Made by a program: the position numbers and the translations under genes. The notes under the pieces were generated by a model. That model had not been told where the DNA came from, did not search any database, and saw nothing but the letters and a program-made list of their open reading frames with translations. Shown piece by piece: positions 10,441 through 25,400 of a DNA stretch of 64,000 nt (within the stretch, counting starts at the first letter, position 1; every line of letters begins with the position of its first letter). The stretch is from Acanthococcus lagerstroemiae (Eukaryota > Arthropoda > Insecta > Hemiptera > Eriococcidae), in assembly GCA_031841125.1 (NCBI GenBank), contig CM063106.1:41164001-41228000 (forward strand). Reading direction: 5' to 3'.

Positions 10441-13400
10441 CTAAAAAAATATATATATAATAATAATGATGATAATAATAATAATAATAAAATAATAATA
10501 ATAATAACAATAATAATAATAATTAATTAATTAATAAAATTATTCTACATCAAGGACACAAAATTGAAATTGATGAAATTGGATAGCTATATAAGAAGAT
10601 AAATATACATAATGCGGGCAATAGAAACTATTGGATCTTGATAAAATGTTAGAAAATGGAGAACTTACAAAAATGAAGGTTTTAAAAATGCTAATGGCTG
10701 CATTACGACGATGTTGTCCGAATTATCGCATAATATTCTTGCTAAACTGACTTTACGTATTTCATTTAGTTGAACTGTGGGAAATACATATGTAATATAA
10801 TATTCAGTATGTAAGTGAATAATTTTAAATTATACTTATAATGTGAATACGTGCTTGATTAACGATGCAATAACAGTGGTCAGTGGATAAGAATAATAAC
10901 GATCACAGTTATACCTATATCTGCTCCCAGTTCTAGAAATCACATTTTATTTGGTTGTAACGGGGAAAAAACATTACCATCTTCCCTTTAACGGTAATAC
11001 TTCACTTTTTTTTTTTATTTAATTTATTGAAAATTCTTTTCCGTTAGTACACAAACTATACACGGAATTATACGTAATGTAAATAACTGGCAATTAAGAT
11101 TCAAGTAAGCTTCATCCTTGCTGCTATTTAATCGGTAAAGGGGCCACCCCTAATTGCACTGTACCTTAATATTGTTGAGTACACTTTTTTTTTTCTCTTT
11201 TTAATAATAATAATAAATACCTTCTTTAAAGGAAGATGGCTGATTGCCTTCTTCATAAAAGAACCTGTCTCCTCGCCGAAGTCTTGCAAACTGATCTCCT
11301 ATTATACACATGAAAGTTGGACCCAGCAATGCTCCTGGTATTGGACGTTCAGCCACACCAGCCACGAATATATCAACTTCTTCAACATTATTATAAAGTC
11401 TGGACAATTTTTCGATACTCTACAATAAAAACCAGTCAAGTCTTGAGTTCGTTTTTTTTTTTTTTTAAATTATCCCAACATACATATTATGTAGTATACT
11501 AATTAATATCTATACAGGGTTAGTCAGGTTTCCTTCCACCATAGGAAAACACCGTTACACTGAATATCTGTTATCAGTTAGGCGCGCTACACACGATTCG
11601 TGTGGCGCGTCTAACCGATAACAGAAGGTACTATACATTCTGGTAGATCACACGTTGAGTCATACTTCATTCAGCGTAACGGAGTTTTCCTATGGCGGAA
11701 GGAAAACTGACTAACCCTGTATATGTTAAAAGACTAGGTAAAAGATAAAACAGTAAAATGCCGGTCTCTCTATTACACCTTTCATTGACTAATATTAAGA
11801 ACTACAATGAAGTAAATGAAAACTTATTACAACTATCAAGTATTTGAACCGAGTAACTTACACCATTCTGAATTTGAAAAATAGTACCTAACCTTACCTC
11901 AACATCCATCGTATCTTCCAAATCATTCCACGTTCTCATTCTTTTCAGTCCGCATACCTCTCTCCAATCATTGTATGGCGGTAAACCATGATCTCGTCCT
12001 CGTTGTAAATTCAAAGCCACCAAGTCAAGCCCGAAATTCAGATTACCTTGGAACAAATGATCTGTTATCTGAAATAATATGTATTATGTATTAAATGTTC
12101 ATTCAAATCGTACTCTAGAGGTGTTACGCTATTCCACTAACCATTACATATTTCTTTTTTAAAATCCTTACCTCGTTAGAGAAGAATCTATCGTAATTTT
12201 GAGAGCTCTGGAAAGTGATACCTCTGATGAAGTCGTCTATTCCGGTATCTCTGTACAACGGGAATGGAGCAAAATGTTGTTTACTCAGTACGAGATTTTC
12301 TCTGATGTTTCCAAATTTGCCGTATGCACTGTTTCGAAAAATCAATTTATTTTATCAAATCACAGAAATATGATAGGCGTTATGACTTCAAAAATTACTT
12401 TGTATATCTTAAGTATACCAGCTCTCTCATTCTTCTTTTTTAATTTTTTTTTTTTTTTAAGGCAAAAAAAGTAAGAATACAAATAATAATCTGAGAAACA
12501 TACTAATTATACTTGACTTACTGAATGTTACTCTGAATTAATGTGTGGCCGAATCTATAAGCTGCAGTAGCGAATACGTTCGTGATGCCAGGATTTAAAT
12601 CTGTATCATACAACTCAGTGTAGCCAGAATCTTTGGGAGAAAGCTGGAAATCGTTCATGTATCGTTGCCCTGTAAAATGAATCTGTATTAATGTTATTGT
12701 CAGGCTATATTTTCTGAATTTGAAAATTATGAATTTCACTTTTACAACATTGAGCAACCTGTTATTTTCATGCTAAATTTAGAAATATATATCATCATTG
12801 CTACTGGAAAAAATCTAGAGCGAAGTATGGGAAACATTTTAATGACAAATTAAATTGAGAACCATATCATTGAAGGTTCTAGAATACCCTACTAGCGCCG
12901 AATTGTAATGCTGTAAAATAGAGATATCAAATTATGAGCAAACCTAGAAACTTGATAGACAAATTTTCATTCGAGGTATTCTAAATACGTTTTAGCACTG
13001 ATTCAAGGCAAAGAACGATACTGTTCTAATCAAAATAAGAAAACTTTTAACGTAATTTTTTATAAGATTCAGAAAATACCCATCATTCTGGAATAATTAT
13101 TTAGTTTCAAATCACCATATTGGTTTTTACTCTTCACCCGGACGTTTTTTTCCCTTCTCTTTCTACTATGTTGAAAACTTGTTTCGTTGGTTTTGATTGT
13201 TTTTGCTCTTCTTTTCAACATGTTTTTATCGAATTGAAAACACATTATAAGTTTTAAACAGAAAAATAAAAATGAAAACAGATTTTTTTCATTGATAAGG
13301 ATGTAGATAATAGATATTAACGACATTAATCAATATAATAATATGTCAGTTATCTTGTTACCAAGTATGTAAGAAAAGAACAACCACTTCAATTTTTAAT

Positions 13401-16400
13401 TGTTCAACTCACTTATCAATACAATCTTCTTGAAAATGAGGAGGTATTAGTGATATATTTTCCTTAGTCTGCCAATAAGTCTACGCAATGAGAAAAATAA
13501 AATAAAAATTTATCAAACTATTTTTTTTTCTTAAGTGTTTTTTTTTTTTTTTTTTTTTAATTAATGTTTAAATAAAAGAAAAAACACTACCTATTTTGAC
13601 TTTCTAATATTAAGCTTTGTACAAAGACAGAACATTGTTTGCTTTCATCTGGCTTAAAAAATATTAAATCTTACACAGTTTTTTTAAGGAGCACCATTCT
13701 TGCTGCTTATTCTTTTTATTTTTCCATTTCAGATGGTAGGTATGTTAGTTAATATTTTTCATTTGGTGTTACCACCGTTTTTTTTACCTTTATTTATTTA
13801 TTATTTTTTTGTGGCCAGGGTTTGTTAACGTATAAGTATGTTGAGATGTTTTGTTAGTTGGACAAGAGTTTTTTGACATGTACGTCGTGACTTAAATACT
13901 CAAATTTTATTCTCTATTGAGTTTGTCTTGCTCATAGATTGAAATTTCATAGTTGAAATATTCAACCGCAATAACAGTAAAGTACATTATACATAAAACA
14001 AAAGTTCAACGCTGATTCCATAAACGTAGAGTAATTTTAAATTAGCTGATTTTTCGTGACGTTGCGTGTGTGTTGCATTTCACTGATTCACAGAACAACG
14101 GAATGAAAAATAAGGTGGTAATTGCCTTTTTTAATTTATTATATATAATTATTATTATATTATTTTTCCAATAAGTACAACAAGAGTACAAAAAAAAAAC
14201 AAAAAAAAAAAACTTGTCCTAAGTTTTACATTAACGTTCTATAAGCTAGCGATTTTTGTTTAAATTGGACGCTATGAGGCAAAAAGTAAAAAACACAAAA
14301 ATTTGTCCTGAAGTTTTACTTTAACGTCTATAAGCTAGCGATTTTTTGTTTGAATTGGACGCTATTAGGCAAAAAGGACTTAAGCGACATTTGTTAACAA
14401 AATGAGTTAGTAGTATTGTTGAAAAGAGCGTAAAAAGTGGAATCCCCCGATACAAAAATGTGTTACCCAAGTTGAAAAGAGCTAATTGGTAAATGCTATG
14501 TCATATAGTTTCTATAATATGGCTCTTGAACTTTGAATCACGTATTCTCAAAGAACAGATTTTGTCGCTAAACAGCGTCCAATTTGCTTTGAAAATTAAT
14601 TTCTGACACGTTGGTATGACGACATACACATGGCACACGTTTCTCCATTTGAAAGTACAGAAAGGGTACAATAATACACTATGGGTAGAATCGAGGGCCG
14701 CCATTTTGATTTTTGTTTACCTTTCGCGAGCAGTTATCAGTGTACGATGTTACCTTGTGTTACATGATTTAAAATACTAATACATACTGATACATACTCG
14801 CAAAAGGTAAACAAAAAACCCAAATGGCGGTCATCGCTTCTACTCATCGTTTATTGGACGCTGTTATGTAAAAATCGCCTGAACGACATTTATTGACGAA
14901 ATGTGTTCGTTGGAAAGAGTGTAAAAAGTAGATTTTTTTAAAATTGAGCCCCCCCCCCCCCGTCCGGTACAAAAATTTGTATCCGCGTTGAAAAAAACTT
15001 ATCATTAAGCGCTCTATGCCTGTAAACCGGCATTATTCATTGGCTTTTTATATACGTTTTCTCAAAAATTAGATTTTGTCGCTTCAGCGGTTTTTGCTTA
15101 ACAGCGTGCAATTATCGTACCCTATAGTTTGGTTAAAATAAGATTGCACGTCAATCAAAATCCGGTTCGGCATTTCGGGGTACTGATGGAAAAGAAGATT
15201 GCGTCAATTCACACTATGTAACGCAATGCAGCAGATTGAAATGAAGTCTTGCAAATGAAACTGATTCACTGTTTATTTTCTGAAGTTTACTGATAACGCT
15301 TGAAAACAATGAAATCGTTTTTGAAAATTGTGAAATACTTTTATAATAAAGTATTCTGTGGCAGGGATGCTAAACAGTGTGAACGTCTCTTTGATTGGCG
15401 TGCAGTCTTATTTTGAACAGATAATAGTCTGGTCCAGTCAAGAAACATGATTTGTAACCCACAATACACATTGATAATGGGCATTTTGAAGTTGCAGGGA
15501 AAGGACGAGTTCAAGAACATGTTAGCAGCGCCGTGAAAAAATTGTATTTCTCAACCGGATCAGACTTTATAGTACAGCGTTGTTCCTTACTATCCTAACA
15601 TTGATAACTGATAAGCATCATTTCCTTGAGTACGAAAAGGGAGGAAGGCCCGATTGGGACTGTGCAAATTGTAGAAGCGCTAGTATAGAATAGGTATTTT
15701 TTGATAAGCGAACTGTGATTTTGACGTCACACAGCGAGTTACAGTTCTTGGTTACTGTTAGCAAACATACCCTTTTTTGGCCAAGGAACGTTTTGACTCC
15801 CATAAGAAAAACACAGGGAGCAAAGATCAATATGTTACTACCTGAGAATAAGAAATTTGTTAGTAATGAGAAGTTTATTACCAAATGCTAGAAACTTTCT
15901 GGATTAAAAATGTATACCTTTGGTTTCTAAGAAATTTCTTATTCTCAGGTAGTAACATAATGATCTTTGCTCCGTGTGTTTTTCTTATGGGAGTCAAAGC
16001 AACCGTCACTGTTCGCTTATCAGTTGGGTTTTGTTTCGGCGTTGTTGTTGTTGTTTGCGTAGTCCGAATGCTAGCGCGCCACTGGTCTCTGGAAAGTCCT
16101 CAAAATGAGATCGTTATATTATTATCACATGTCTTATCAGCTGGTTCGATTTGGGAAGTGAGGGAGAGTGTTATCATGTTTTATTAATTTTGTTCTTTCT
16201 TCTTTATGGAATAGGAAGATGTTTTGGTGAAGGTTTAGATAGGTACTTAATATTATGCATAGAGAAAAGGACAAATAGAAAATTATTATGCCTTATTATG
16301 CTTTACCAGGCCTGAAATTTTTTTTCGGGCGGTAAAGGGATGTAATAAGAGGTAAAAGATAGATTCTCAATTTACACAAAGATAAAGGGGAAAAAAATTT

Positions 16401-19400
16401 TCTACTTGCGTCTAAGCATAGCGGTACAAAATGAATTCACTTTCTGCCATGACCAGAATCTATCTAAAATCTAGACTTTGAATTGAATTGAATTATTTAT
16501 TTATACCCTACCACTGAGGCTCTGTTCGTGTTGGTTGGGCTTATAATTTTACAACACGTTTACATTACAATTTTTTACTTACATTTACTTCGTATATATT
16601 ATGATATCGGTTAGTTTGTTATTTAGTTCAAGTTCAAGTGTGCGTCATTCAGCTCTTTTTTTTCTATTATAGTTCGTATTACCTTTTTGTATTTCGTTGT
16701 TTTTGCTTCTGTGATTGCTTGTCTTTACTAATGAGTTTCCTATAGGTAGTGATTTTCCATGTCAAGTCGTGTGCTGTTCATCAGTATTGGTGTTATAAGC
16801 TTATAGATACTTACCCAAAAGTATAGGTAAGAACTCGTTGTACGTTATATGCTGTATTTCGGCGATAACAATACGACGTGTTTCTTGGAACACAGCTTCA
16901 TCGCTCCAGTTTGGGTGCATTTGAGCTAACACGTCAGCGATGCGGTTATGCTCTCGTAGCCAAATCGTATGCATGAGAGCCAATTCTATCTGCTCATTCA
17001 CCCTGCCATCGCCTACCCGGTAACAATTATAAATTCGTTTCAGTACATAATTTACGAGTCAAAAATCTTATAGGCGGTTAATTATCCGCTATGTGCGTCT
17101 TCAAAACTATAACATTAATTTTTACATTTCTGCGATAACGTGTTAATATTACCGCAAAAACAATAAACTCATTCCGGGGGGGAAATTAAATGTGGTATAC
17201 TCGCTATATCTACACGCGTAAAACTATATAACACTACACGTTTATGCATGGAGATTTTTTCAGAATAATAACTTCTTCGCGGATCTTCGTCGGCCGGAAA
17301 TACCGAAGGTGATCACAATACAAGAAAATTTTCCTTTAAATTACATTTTCATAGCGCTCGTACTCGGCATTCGTAACTGCGAAAACTTTTTATACCCCAG
17401 ACAGCTGCGAACCCTTGAAATGGTACATAAAAAGTTATCTCACCTGCTCTGAAGCAATTTAACGTTTTTTGTTCGGCAGAGCATTCAGCTGGATTAGCCG
17501 GCAGTAATTCACGGCCACGGAAATTCTGAGCTGCAAGTCTGCCTCCTGTAAATGCCCGCAGACCTCGCTGAACATCCAACGACGATGCGTAGATCGAGGA
17601 TCCATCCTGGAAGCCGGTTATCTGGTTCATCTAAAAACGATATACTGGTATTAGTCTATCACATCGATATAGGTAGTGTGCTGTATCAAGTTCAAGGTCT
17701 GATGAGTATAGGTTTGCGTGTCCGTGCGCTACTAGATTCTATCATACGTCGAATACAAAGTTACCAGGAATTTATTGTTCACGGAGCGATTACATTACCT
17801 GTTCCCTCGGTCCGAAGTTGCATTCTGGCCTCGGGGCGGGCAACGATCTCACGAACTCCATGCATCGCTCGCCGAATCTGGAAAATACGTGATCGTTGAT
17901 CGGTATCTCGATGGCGAAGCAATCCGGATGCCGCAGTGAGGGATCAATCTGCCGACCGTTACGGCAGCAGGAGATGCCAAATCCACTTTGCCCTAAATGA
18001 ATGATTAGCCCGCGTCAAAATCGCGCTGCTGACTTCGCTATAAGAGAGTAAACTATGGTCATCGAGCTTACCTCTGCTGATGGGTGTATGCGTTAAATCA
18101 TGATCAACGAACTGACCCCACTGCATGAGCAGCAGCGTGTAATTATCAGACGGTGAATCTCGAGGCTCTGCAAAGAGCACGCTAACTCGTCTTGTACTTG
18201 GCAACGGAGCCCCATTGTCTGCGTGTGTTCTCGGCGAATTCACTCCTACCAAATAATCGAACGACGTCAGCAAATCGATTTCACCAATCGCGTTATTCTA
18301 GAACATATACTATATAGGTGCTTACCGTCACCGTATTTTGGAGGCAGGATCCGTTGCAGAGCTGTTCCAGGTGTCCCCCAACGTTGTTTTTTGAGATTGT
18401 TGCAAGAACCATCGGTAGCCCGGTATTTGTGAGCCAAGCATGCGGATTTCTTGGGGCAGGTGTCAGCTAGTATGGTATTCAGAAGGCTGAACCTGGGTAA
18501 CGCGAATGTACCTTGCTCGGGTGAAAGTTTGAAACTGAAAAAATTAATAGTATTTATGATTTGCTAGTATACTTAAAAGTTGTTGAGTCGTTATCTCTTT
18601 AAAGCTCGTATCACTACAGGAAGTTTCTACATTTCACCCCCCCCCCCCACTCCTTAGTTAAAAGCTGGTTAGAAAAAGAGAAAAAAGTGGTAATCAACGT
18701 AATAATTTTCCTTCCTTCGATGATAGAGGGGCGTATGGCGATGCACGCATGCCAAATTGGCCCCGGGACACCGCACCCCCTATCCCGGAAACGCCCCGAA
18801 CGGGCCTACGTCAGAATAGGGGGATCGCTTTGGGGTTTTCTCCTGTCGCCTCTTCACGGTGGCGAATCTACGGCGTCTTATTCCTCTGTCTCTTCGCTGT
18901 CGAGTTGCGCCGGATCGTCTTCTTCGTCGGTTGTTGGCAGCCGCGACATCTTCGTCGTCGTTGTCGATGTTGGTGGGATGGCGAGTGCCGGCATAGGGTA
19001 CTGTGTCCGCTGCCTTTGCCTCTGCCACTCCAGCTCCATCTTGCAGCCCAACGTCTCCTTGACAAAGGCAGAGCTGCCTGATTCCATCCCGCTCTGCTCT
19101 TCAGCATGGTCGGGACCAGGTTCTCCGGTGTAAGCGGTTCAACGCCCGCATTTTGAAAGGCGCCCGCCGCTTCTTCCCTCTCTTGGTCGAACGACGGACA
19201 CTCGAACAGTGTGCCAGGCATCATCATCTCGCCCTCCTGCAGCGCAGTAGGAGCACCGCGGGCTTTCTGCTATGCCCATCCGGTGGAGGTACTTGTTTAA
19301 CACTCCATGGCCGCTCATCAGCTGCATGAGGTAAAAGTCCAGCTGGCCATGGCATCTGCCCAACCATGCGTTGAGGTCGCGTACTAGCAGTCGGATCCAC

Positions 19401-22400
19401 TCACCCTTGGTACTGAGGGAGAGCCGCTCTTACCACATGCGAAGCGAGGATTGCCTATTATCCCGCTTGACCCGTAGTGCCGCACTGCTCTCCGGTGGCA
19501 TCGTCCGCGTTGCGCTGTATACCAGTATACCCTCTTCCGTTCATCCGCTAGTAACTTCACTGGCAGTATACCTGCTAGCAGGCAAACTGCCTCTGTGGAG
19601 ACAGTGCGATAGGCACTGACACACCTCAGTGCAGCCTTCTGTTGGACCCTTACCAGATCGGTTCTTCTGTACTCCCTGGCAACGATGGCGTCGGACCAGA
19701 TGGGTGCCCCATATAGGACGACCGACATGGCGACGTTCACCAGCAGTTTACGTTTCTTCTCAGTCGGCCCCCCTAGGTTCGACATGAGTCGGCTCAATCC
19801 GATTAAGACTCTCTCCGCTTTCTACACTGTCCTCTTCGCGTGTTTTCTGAATGACAGCTTCCCGTCGAACCACAGCCCGAGGTACTTTAGGGCTGTACAG
19901 GGCGCAATCTCCGCTCCCTTTTGGCGAAAGGAAGGGTGGTTGTACCGTCGACGGCGTGTAGACAACATCGCTTCTGTCTTCTCGGCTGCTATAGTCACAA
20001 CCCGGCCGACTCGATCCAATGGGTCATTGCCTCCAGTCCAGCGTTTAGCTTGTTAATTTTCCCCCCTACTCATGATTTTGAGGTAACCAACAAAGATTCA
20101 AAAACTGGTGTCGGAAATTGATGGTTACAAGGTAAAAGAACATGTGCTGGACTACGATATTGAGAGTGGATTTTCTCTTTCCGGTCGAGAAGGATCACGA
20201 AGTACGGGTCCAGCAAGAGCCGGCTATGCTAGCTTTGGCTGTTTCAGATTTTCTTTATTTCGACCAACATTAAGATTTTGTCCGCTGACCCTAAGATCTC
20301 ATTTCTCGATCATACAAATTCACCTTTGAAAAAGAATGTTTTAGTTTTCAGGGGCTATTCTGCTTGCCGCAGTGAACATGTTATGTGCTCGACAGCTAGA
20401 TGGGGTGGCGAAATAATTACGTAAGATATGGTCAGCTAATAAAAGCTGATTTTTCACTTACTTATTCACCAATTCAACGCTGGCTTCTACAGTCTTCTGC
20501 GCTCCCTCGCCAATTTCCAAAGTCTTGTTGGAAGTGGGGAAGAGTTTTTGATGACCAGCAGCGGCTGTGTTTGTCGGAACCAAAATACGTTGCGTGAATA
20601 GGTCCGAAATAAACGTTTTACGGTTTTCAATTTTCTCCAACGCCACAACAACTGAACGATCAATTTGTTGAGGCGTGAATGAAGGAACAACAACCGGAGG
20701 AGGCGGCGGAGGATGTAGAACGCCGGTTTTTCCAGAAATAAATGGAACTGTAACACACAAATACTAAAATAAGCATCTGTTTTTTATCCATCTAATCTTG
20801 ACCTAGTCTCAGTGATAATCTGGCTATATTTTGCAGCATGATGAGACACATTTTCGTTGAAAATATTTTTTCATTGTTTACCTACATTAGACCAGTATCC
20901 ATAAACTAAGCAGCCCATTCGTTTTGAACGAAATGAAGGAATAGGTTTAAAGATAATTTCAATTCAGGAGTGGAATGAAATGTGATTTTTAGATCGACTA
21001 TACTTGAAATCTCTTGTTGTTTTTAACTACTTAGGTATATTTTCAATCAGTGTTGTTATTTTCTATACTCGCCCATACACACTGTTTCTCTAGTCATTCC
21101 ATTAATGTATTTTGAGAGTATCAAAAACTGCTGCTAGTTGAAGCTAACTCTTGTGTCCACATACATATTATGCATAGCCATGTTAAATGATGAATTAGAA
21201 ACTTTATTATCACAGATTCTTTTCGGTTTCCTTGTGGAAAGATCCAGTATCTCATTTTGGAAACGGAAAGGTTTTGATTTTTCTTATTTTCGAGGAACAT
21301 CTGACTAATTGGACCGTTTGGATGGAGAGGAAGTCGTATTCAGGACCAAAATTAATTGGATTTTCGAAATCAGCAACCACAAAAATCTCTAATTCTAATA
21401 AGTTATTCAATTTGTTGGATAAAATCAATTAGTCCCTTCAGGAGGATGGAGGAATCGAGTTCGGGATCATCACTTCTGATACATTGTTTAATAAATTGAA
21501 TTTTGTGACCCAAATTAGGAGCGGATCAAGAATCTGATGGCTTATATAATTCAAAATTTAAGTTAACCAAAAGATCCCTGTTTCGGTAGCTTCAATTTTT
21601 CAAAATCGAGTTGTTTTTACCTGTTTTTAGGAGTAAATTTTGGATTTTGGGTCTAACCGTGAACGGATCAAAAAATCTGATTTGCATTTTTGAGATCAAC
21701 AGCCCAAACATTCCTTTATCTTGTAAATTGTTTATTTTTTCGACAAAGGCCAGTAGGCCCATTCGGAAGGTTAAATTAAAATTTTTGGACTCAACCCTCG
21801 GGGTCAGATTAAAAATCTGATAAAATTTTGGAAGTCATCGACCTAAAAAAAACACGTCTACGAATCCTTTTTTAATTTTTTCTGCAACGTTCGTCCCGAT
21901 GCGCAATATCCCCAGTTACCCGGGTAACTAAAGGAGAACGAGGGTAATCTGAGGGTAACCGAGGGTAACAAATGGGTAAGTTTTACGCCCCAGGTAATCA
22001 GAGGACTAATTGCGTAGTATTCCGCAGATACCCAGGTAACTAAAGGGAAACAAGGGTGATCTGAGGGTAACCCGAGGGTAACAAATGGGTAGCTTTTCCG
22101 CGGGTAACTGGGTAACTAGAGGGTAGCTGATTGCGCATTGGGGTTAATAACCTATTGAAAAGGATTAAATTTGAAATCTGAGGCACTTATCGGAGTCGAT
22201 TGATATTAAATTTCCACGTGTTATTTGAATAACTCAGCCATAATTAATATTATAATGAAAATTAAATGATGAATGAGAAGGATCAGAATTATTTATATAA
22301 TTTATTGATAAAAAATTAATCCTATTATACAGGGTATCTTTTTTTCTTTTGTAATTACCTCCTTCCACCTGGTAAGTAGGCAACCTACCACAAGAATATG

Positions 22401-25400
22401 CAGAAATGTTTGCGTACTCTTACTTTTGAAAGGGCTGAGTTATGGTCAAATTTCAAAAAGTTTTCTATCTTTGAATTCCCCCCCCCCACGACTAGAGATA
22501 GACAAAAAATGGTACAAGCAGGTAATAGTAGAGGGTAGTTGTGGTAACCACAGAAAAAAAGAATGGTCGGAATCGGTTCAACAGTGTGTTCATAAAATCA
22601 ATTTTAGTACAAATTATATCAGAAAATTTACACATTTTTCAATTTCCCGTAAAATTTGCCCTCTTAAGCCACTTTTTTTTCTGTAGGTTGTACTTACATT
22701 AAATTTCCCATAAATAGGTCATTAGCAATTTTCTTGTATCTTAGAACTGCTCAAAATGGCTATAATTTGTACTAAAATTAATTTTATGAACACCCTCCGA
22801 TTCCGACAATTTTTTTCTGCGGTTACCACAACTGCCCTCTACTATTACCTACTGGTACCATTTTTCTGTCCACCTCCAGTCGTGAGAAGATTGGAGGGGG
22901 GTCGAACATGGAAAACTTCTCAAAATTTGACCATAACTCGGCCCCATCAAAAGTAAGAATATGCAAACGTATCTACATATTGTCGGGGTAAGTTGCCTAC
23001 TTACCGGATGGAAGGGGATCATTGCAGAAGAGACACCCTGCATAATTTGAATTACTATTGTTAAAGAAATTGATGAACTCGTATTTCATAAATAATACAG
23101 ATTTGATAGTATTTTACTGTTTATGGTACTTAAATCGCATTAGATTCATTTTCGAAATGAGGAATTAAAGAAACCACCTAGTTCCATTTTTCTAGCAAAG
23201 TCAGTTTGGCTCATTTGGAAGATCTAAATTTTTTAAATTTCGGAACCGGAATGTACACGGATCGAAAATCTGATTGAATTTTCAAAATCAGGAACTCAAG
23301 GAACCCTATTTCAATTACAATTTTTTCGGCAAAATGAGTTTGGCCCTTTTAAAGAAGTCAAATTTGGATTTTTGGGTCGAAAGCGGCGTCGGATCGAAAC
23401 TTTGATTAGATTTTTGAAATCAATGACCCAAGAAACCCCTATTTCTATACCTCGCTCCATTTCTACGTCACAATTAATTTGGCCCGCGAGACGGAGAAAA
23501 ACTCAAATTTAAGGCCCAAATTGGGTTCAGATCGAAAATCTGATTATATTCTTGCGATCATCGACCCAGAAACTTGTATTTCAATACTTTGTTTGATATG
23601 TTTCTACCGTATTTAATATTCCAAAGTTGGTGGAATGTTCCAGCCCTCTTTTAGGGTACGGGGGATTTTGCTCCGAGAAGAAATCAAACCTTGCTCCTTG
23701 AAGATCCCCGTCAGCCCTACGTCTGATCCGACTTCGTAATAATAAAACAAGAGGGGATTTTCGTACCACACACCCTATATTTTATACGCCAAGTACCAGT
23801 ATCATAAAACTTGGTTAACCGTCGATTATTTTTAACCAAGTTTTATAATATTGCAGTGTAGCGGATTTAAAAAATATGCTCAATTGCGTAGTCGGTTCAA
23901 ATCTCAAAAGTTATGCGAGACGGAATCTTCAAATGGCAATACCATCAATGGGGGTGAAATGATCAGGCGGGGCGAAGATGCTCACTTGTGGCTGCAAGTC
24001 TTCTAACGAGTGCTGCAGTCTTGCGCAGAATGATGGAAACTTGAATCAAAAAGACAGTTGAGCACTACAAGACATGACCTATGACAGTCCCGTTCTGTTA
24101 CAATGTTTTCGTGAGCGGGTTTCCTATCACTTTCATTCGTAAATTACAATCCTAAAATTTTGAATATTGCAAAAATGCTCTTTAAACTTCAATTGAATAG
24201 GGAAATGAATTCAAAGGTAGATAAGTAAAACGGAACACCACTTCTGGAAGAGGATTTTGTACTCTGTTAGATCCTAAGATCCAATTGAATTGAACTTTAT
24301 TACTTTATTCAGCAGTCGGATAATAGAAATACTGAAACTGAATAAATCATGGGATGAAGGCAATCAAATTTTAGTTATTTTGCGAATAAGTGTTTCAGAT
24401 GCTTATAGACGGGAACGAATGCCAAATACAATGAAAAATTCTTAAAAAATGCTATCGATGCTGTGAAGAATAACAAAAATTATTCCCTGAAAAAGCGTCT
24501 CCGAATTTTTTATTTCTAATTTACCAAAAATAGAAGGAAGAAAAAAATAAATAAATAAACCCAAGATCTTTTTATATTTTGTATTGGTCCTTTATTTTGG
24601 ATGAATAATGGACTTCTACAGATATATATGATCTCAAGGAAAGTTTGGTAACATTTCATTTTCATCTCATCATAATGGACAAGGGTGTTGACCTTATTTA
24701 TACCCAGAAAATTAGCTTCCGCAACAAATAATATATTTTTCGGGAAGTGTTGAAGAAACTTTTTATTCTAAGCAACTTCACCACCTATATTATCATCGTC
24801 GTCGTGGTCGCAGCTTTTGTTACAAAAGATTGCATGTATCTTCTTTTTCCGACTTGCTGTTTAGGTTCTGCGGGTCTAGGTACCTGTATTTTCTTTTTGG
24901 CAAATACAGGAACAAATAAGTGAACATCTTATTTCTTGAATGATTGAATGAAATAGGCACTGTACATGGGTCATTCTCCAAAAACTAAGAATATTTTGTT
25001 ATTAGCAAATTTTGAACCTTGACTTTCAATTTTCTTGGGGGGGGGGGGGTTCTGGGTTATACAATAACATCCCCAACAAATTCTACTAATCCAATTCATC
25101 AGACAGGACAATTACCATATTTTGAATGAAAAAATCATAGGGAGGTGTCCATCGTCGTGGTTGGATATTACAAAATTTTTTTCAATACCTGTTACATTTT
25201 TTTAAAATGTTTTTGTTTCAATCTGCCTTCTTTTTTTTCTTCTTTTTTTTCTTTTTTTCAGTAAAGTAGTACCTATTATCTTTGACTATACATTTTTCAG
25301 CCCAACAAATGGCAATACTGGTACAGTTTAATCCCTGTACATGATCCAGGTACTAGATCCTAGTCATTGGCGTATGTGCGATCGCACAATTTACAAAAAT

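Noticed and set aside
15618..16187. Two frames sharing FLFSGSNI and [12 protein letters not shown]
   Set aside because: They are the two arms of the family D inverted repeat read in opposite directions.
18687..19227. Several frames of 80-148 codons on both strands
   Set aside because: These overlap the GC-rich R1-like LINE fragment; only the minus-strand reading has RT-type motifs.
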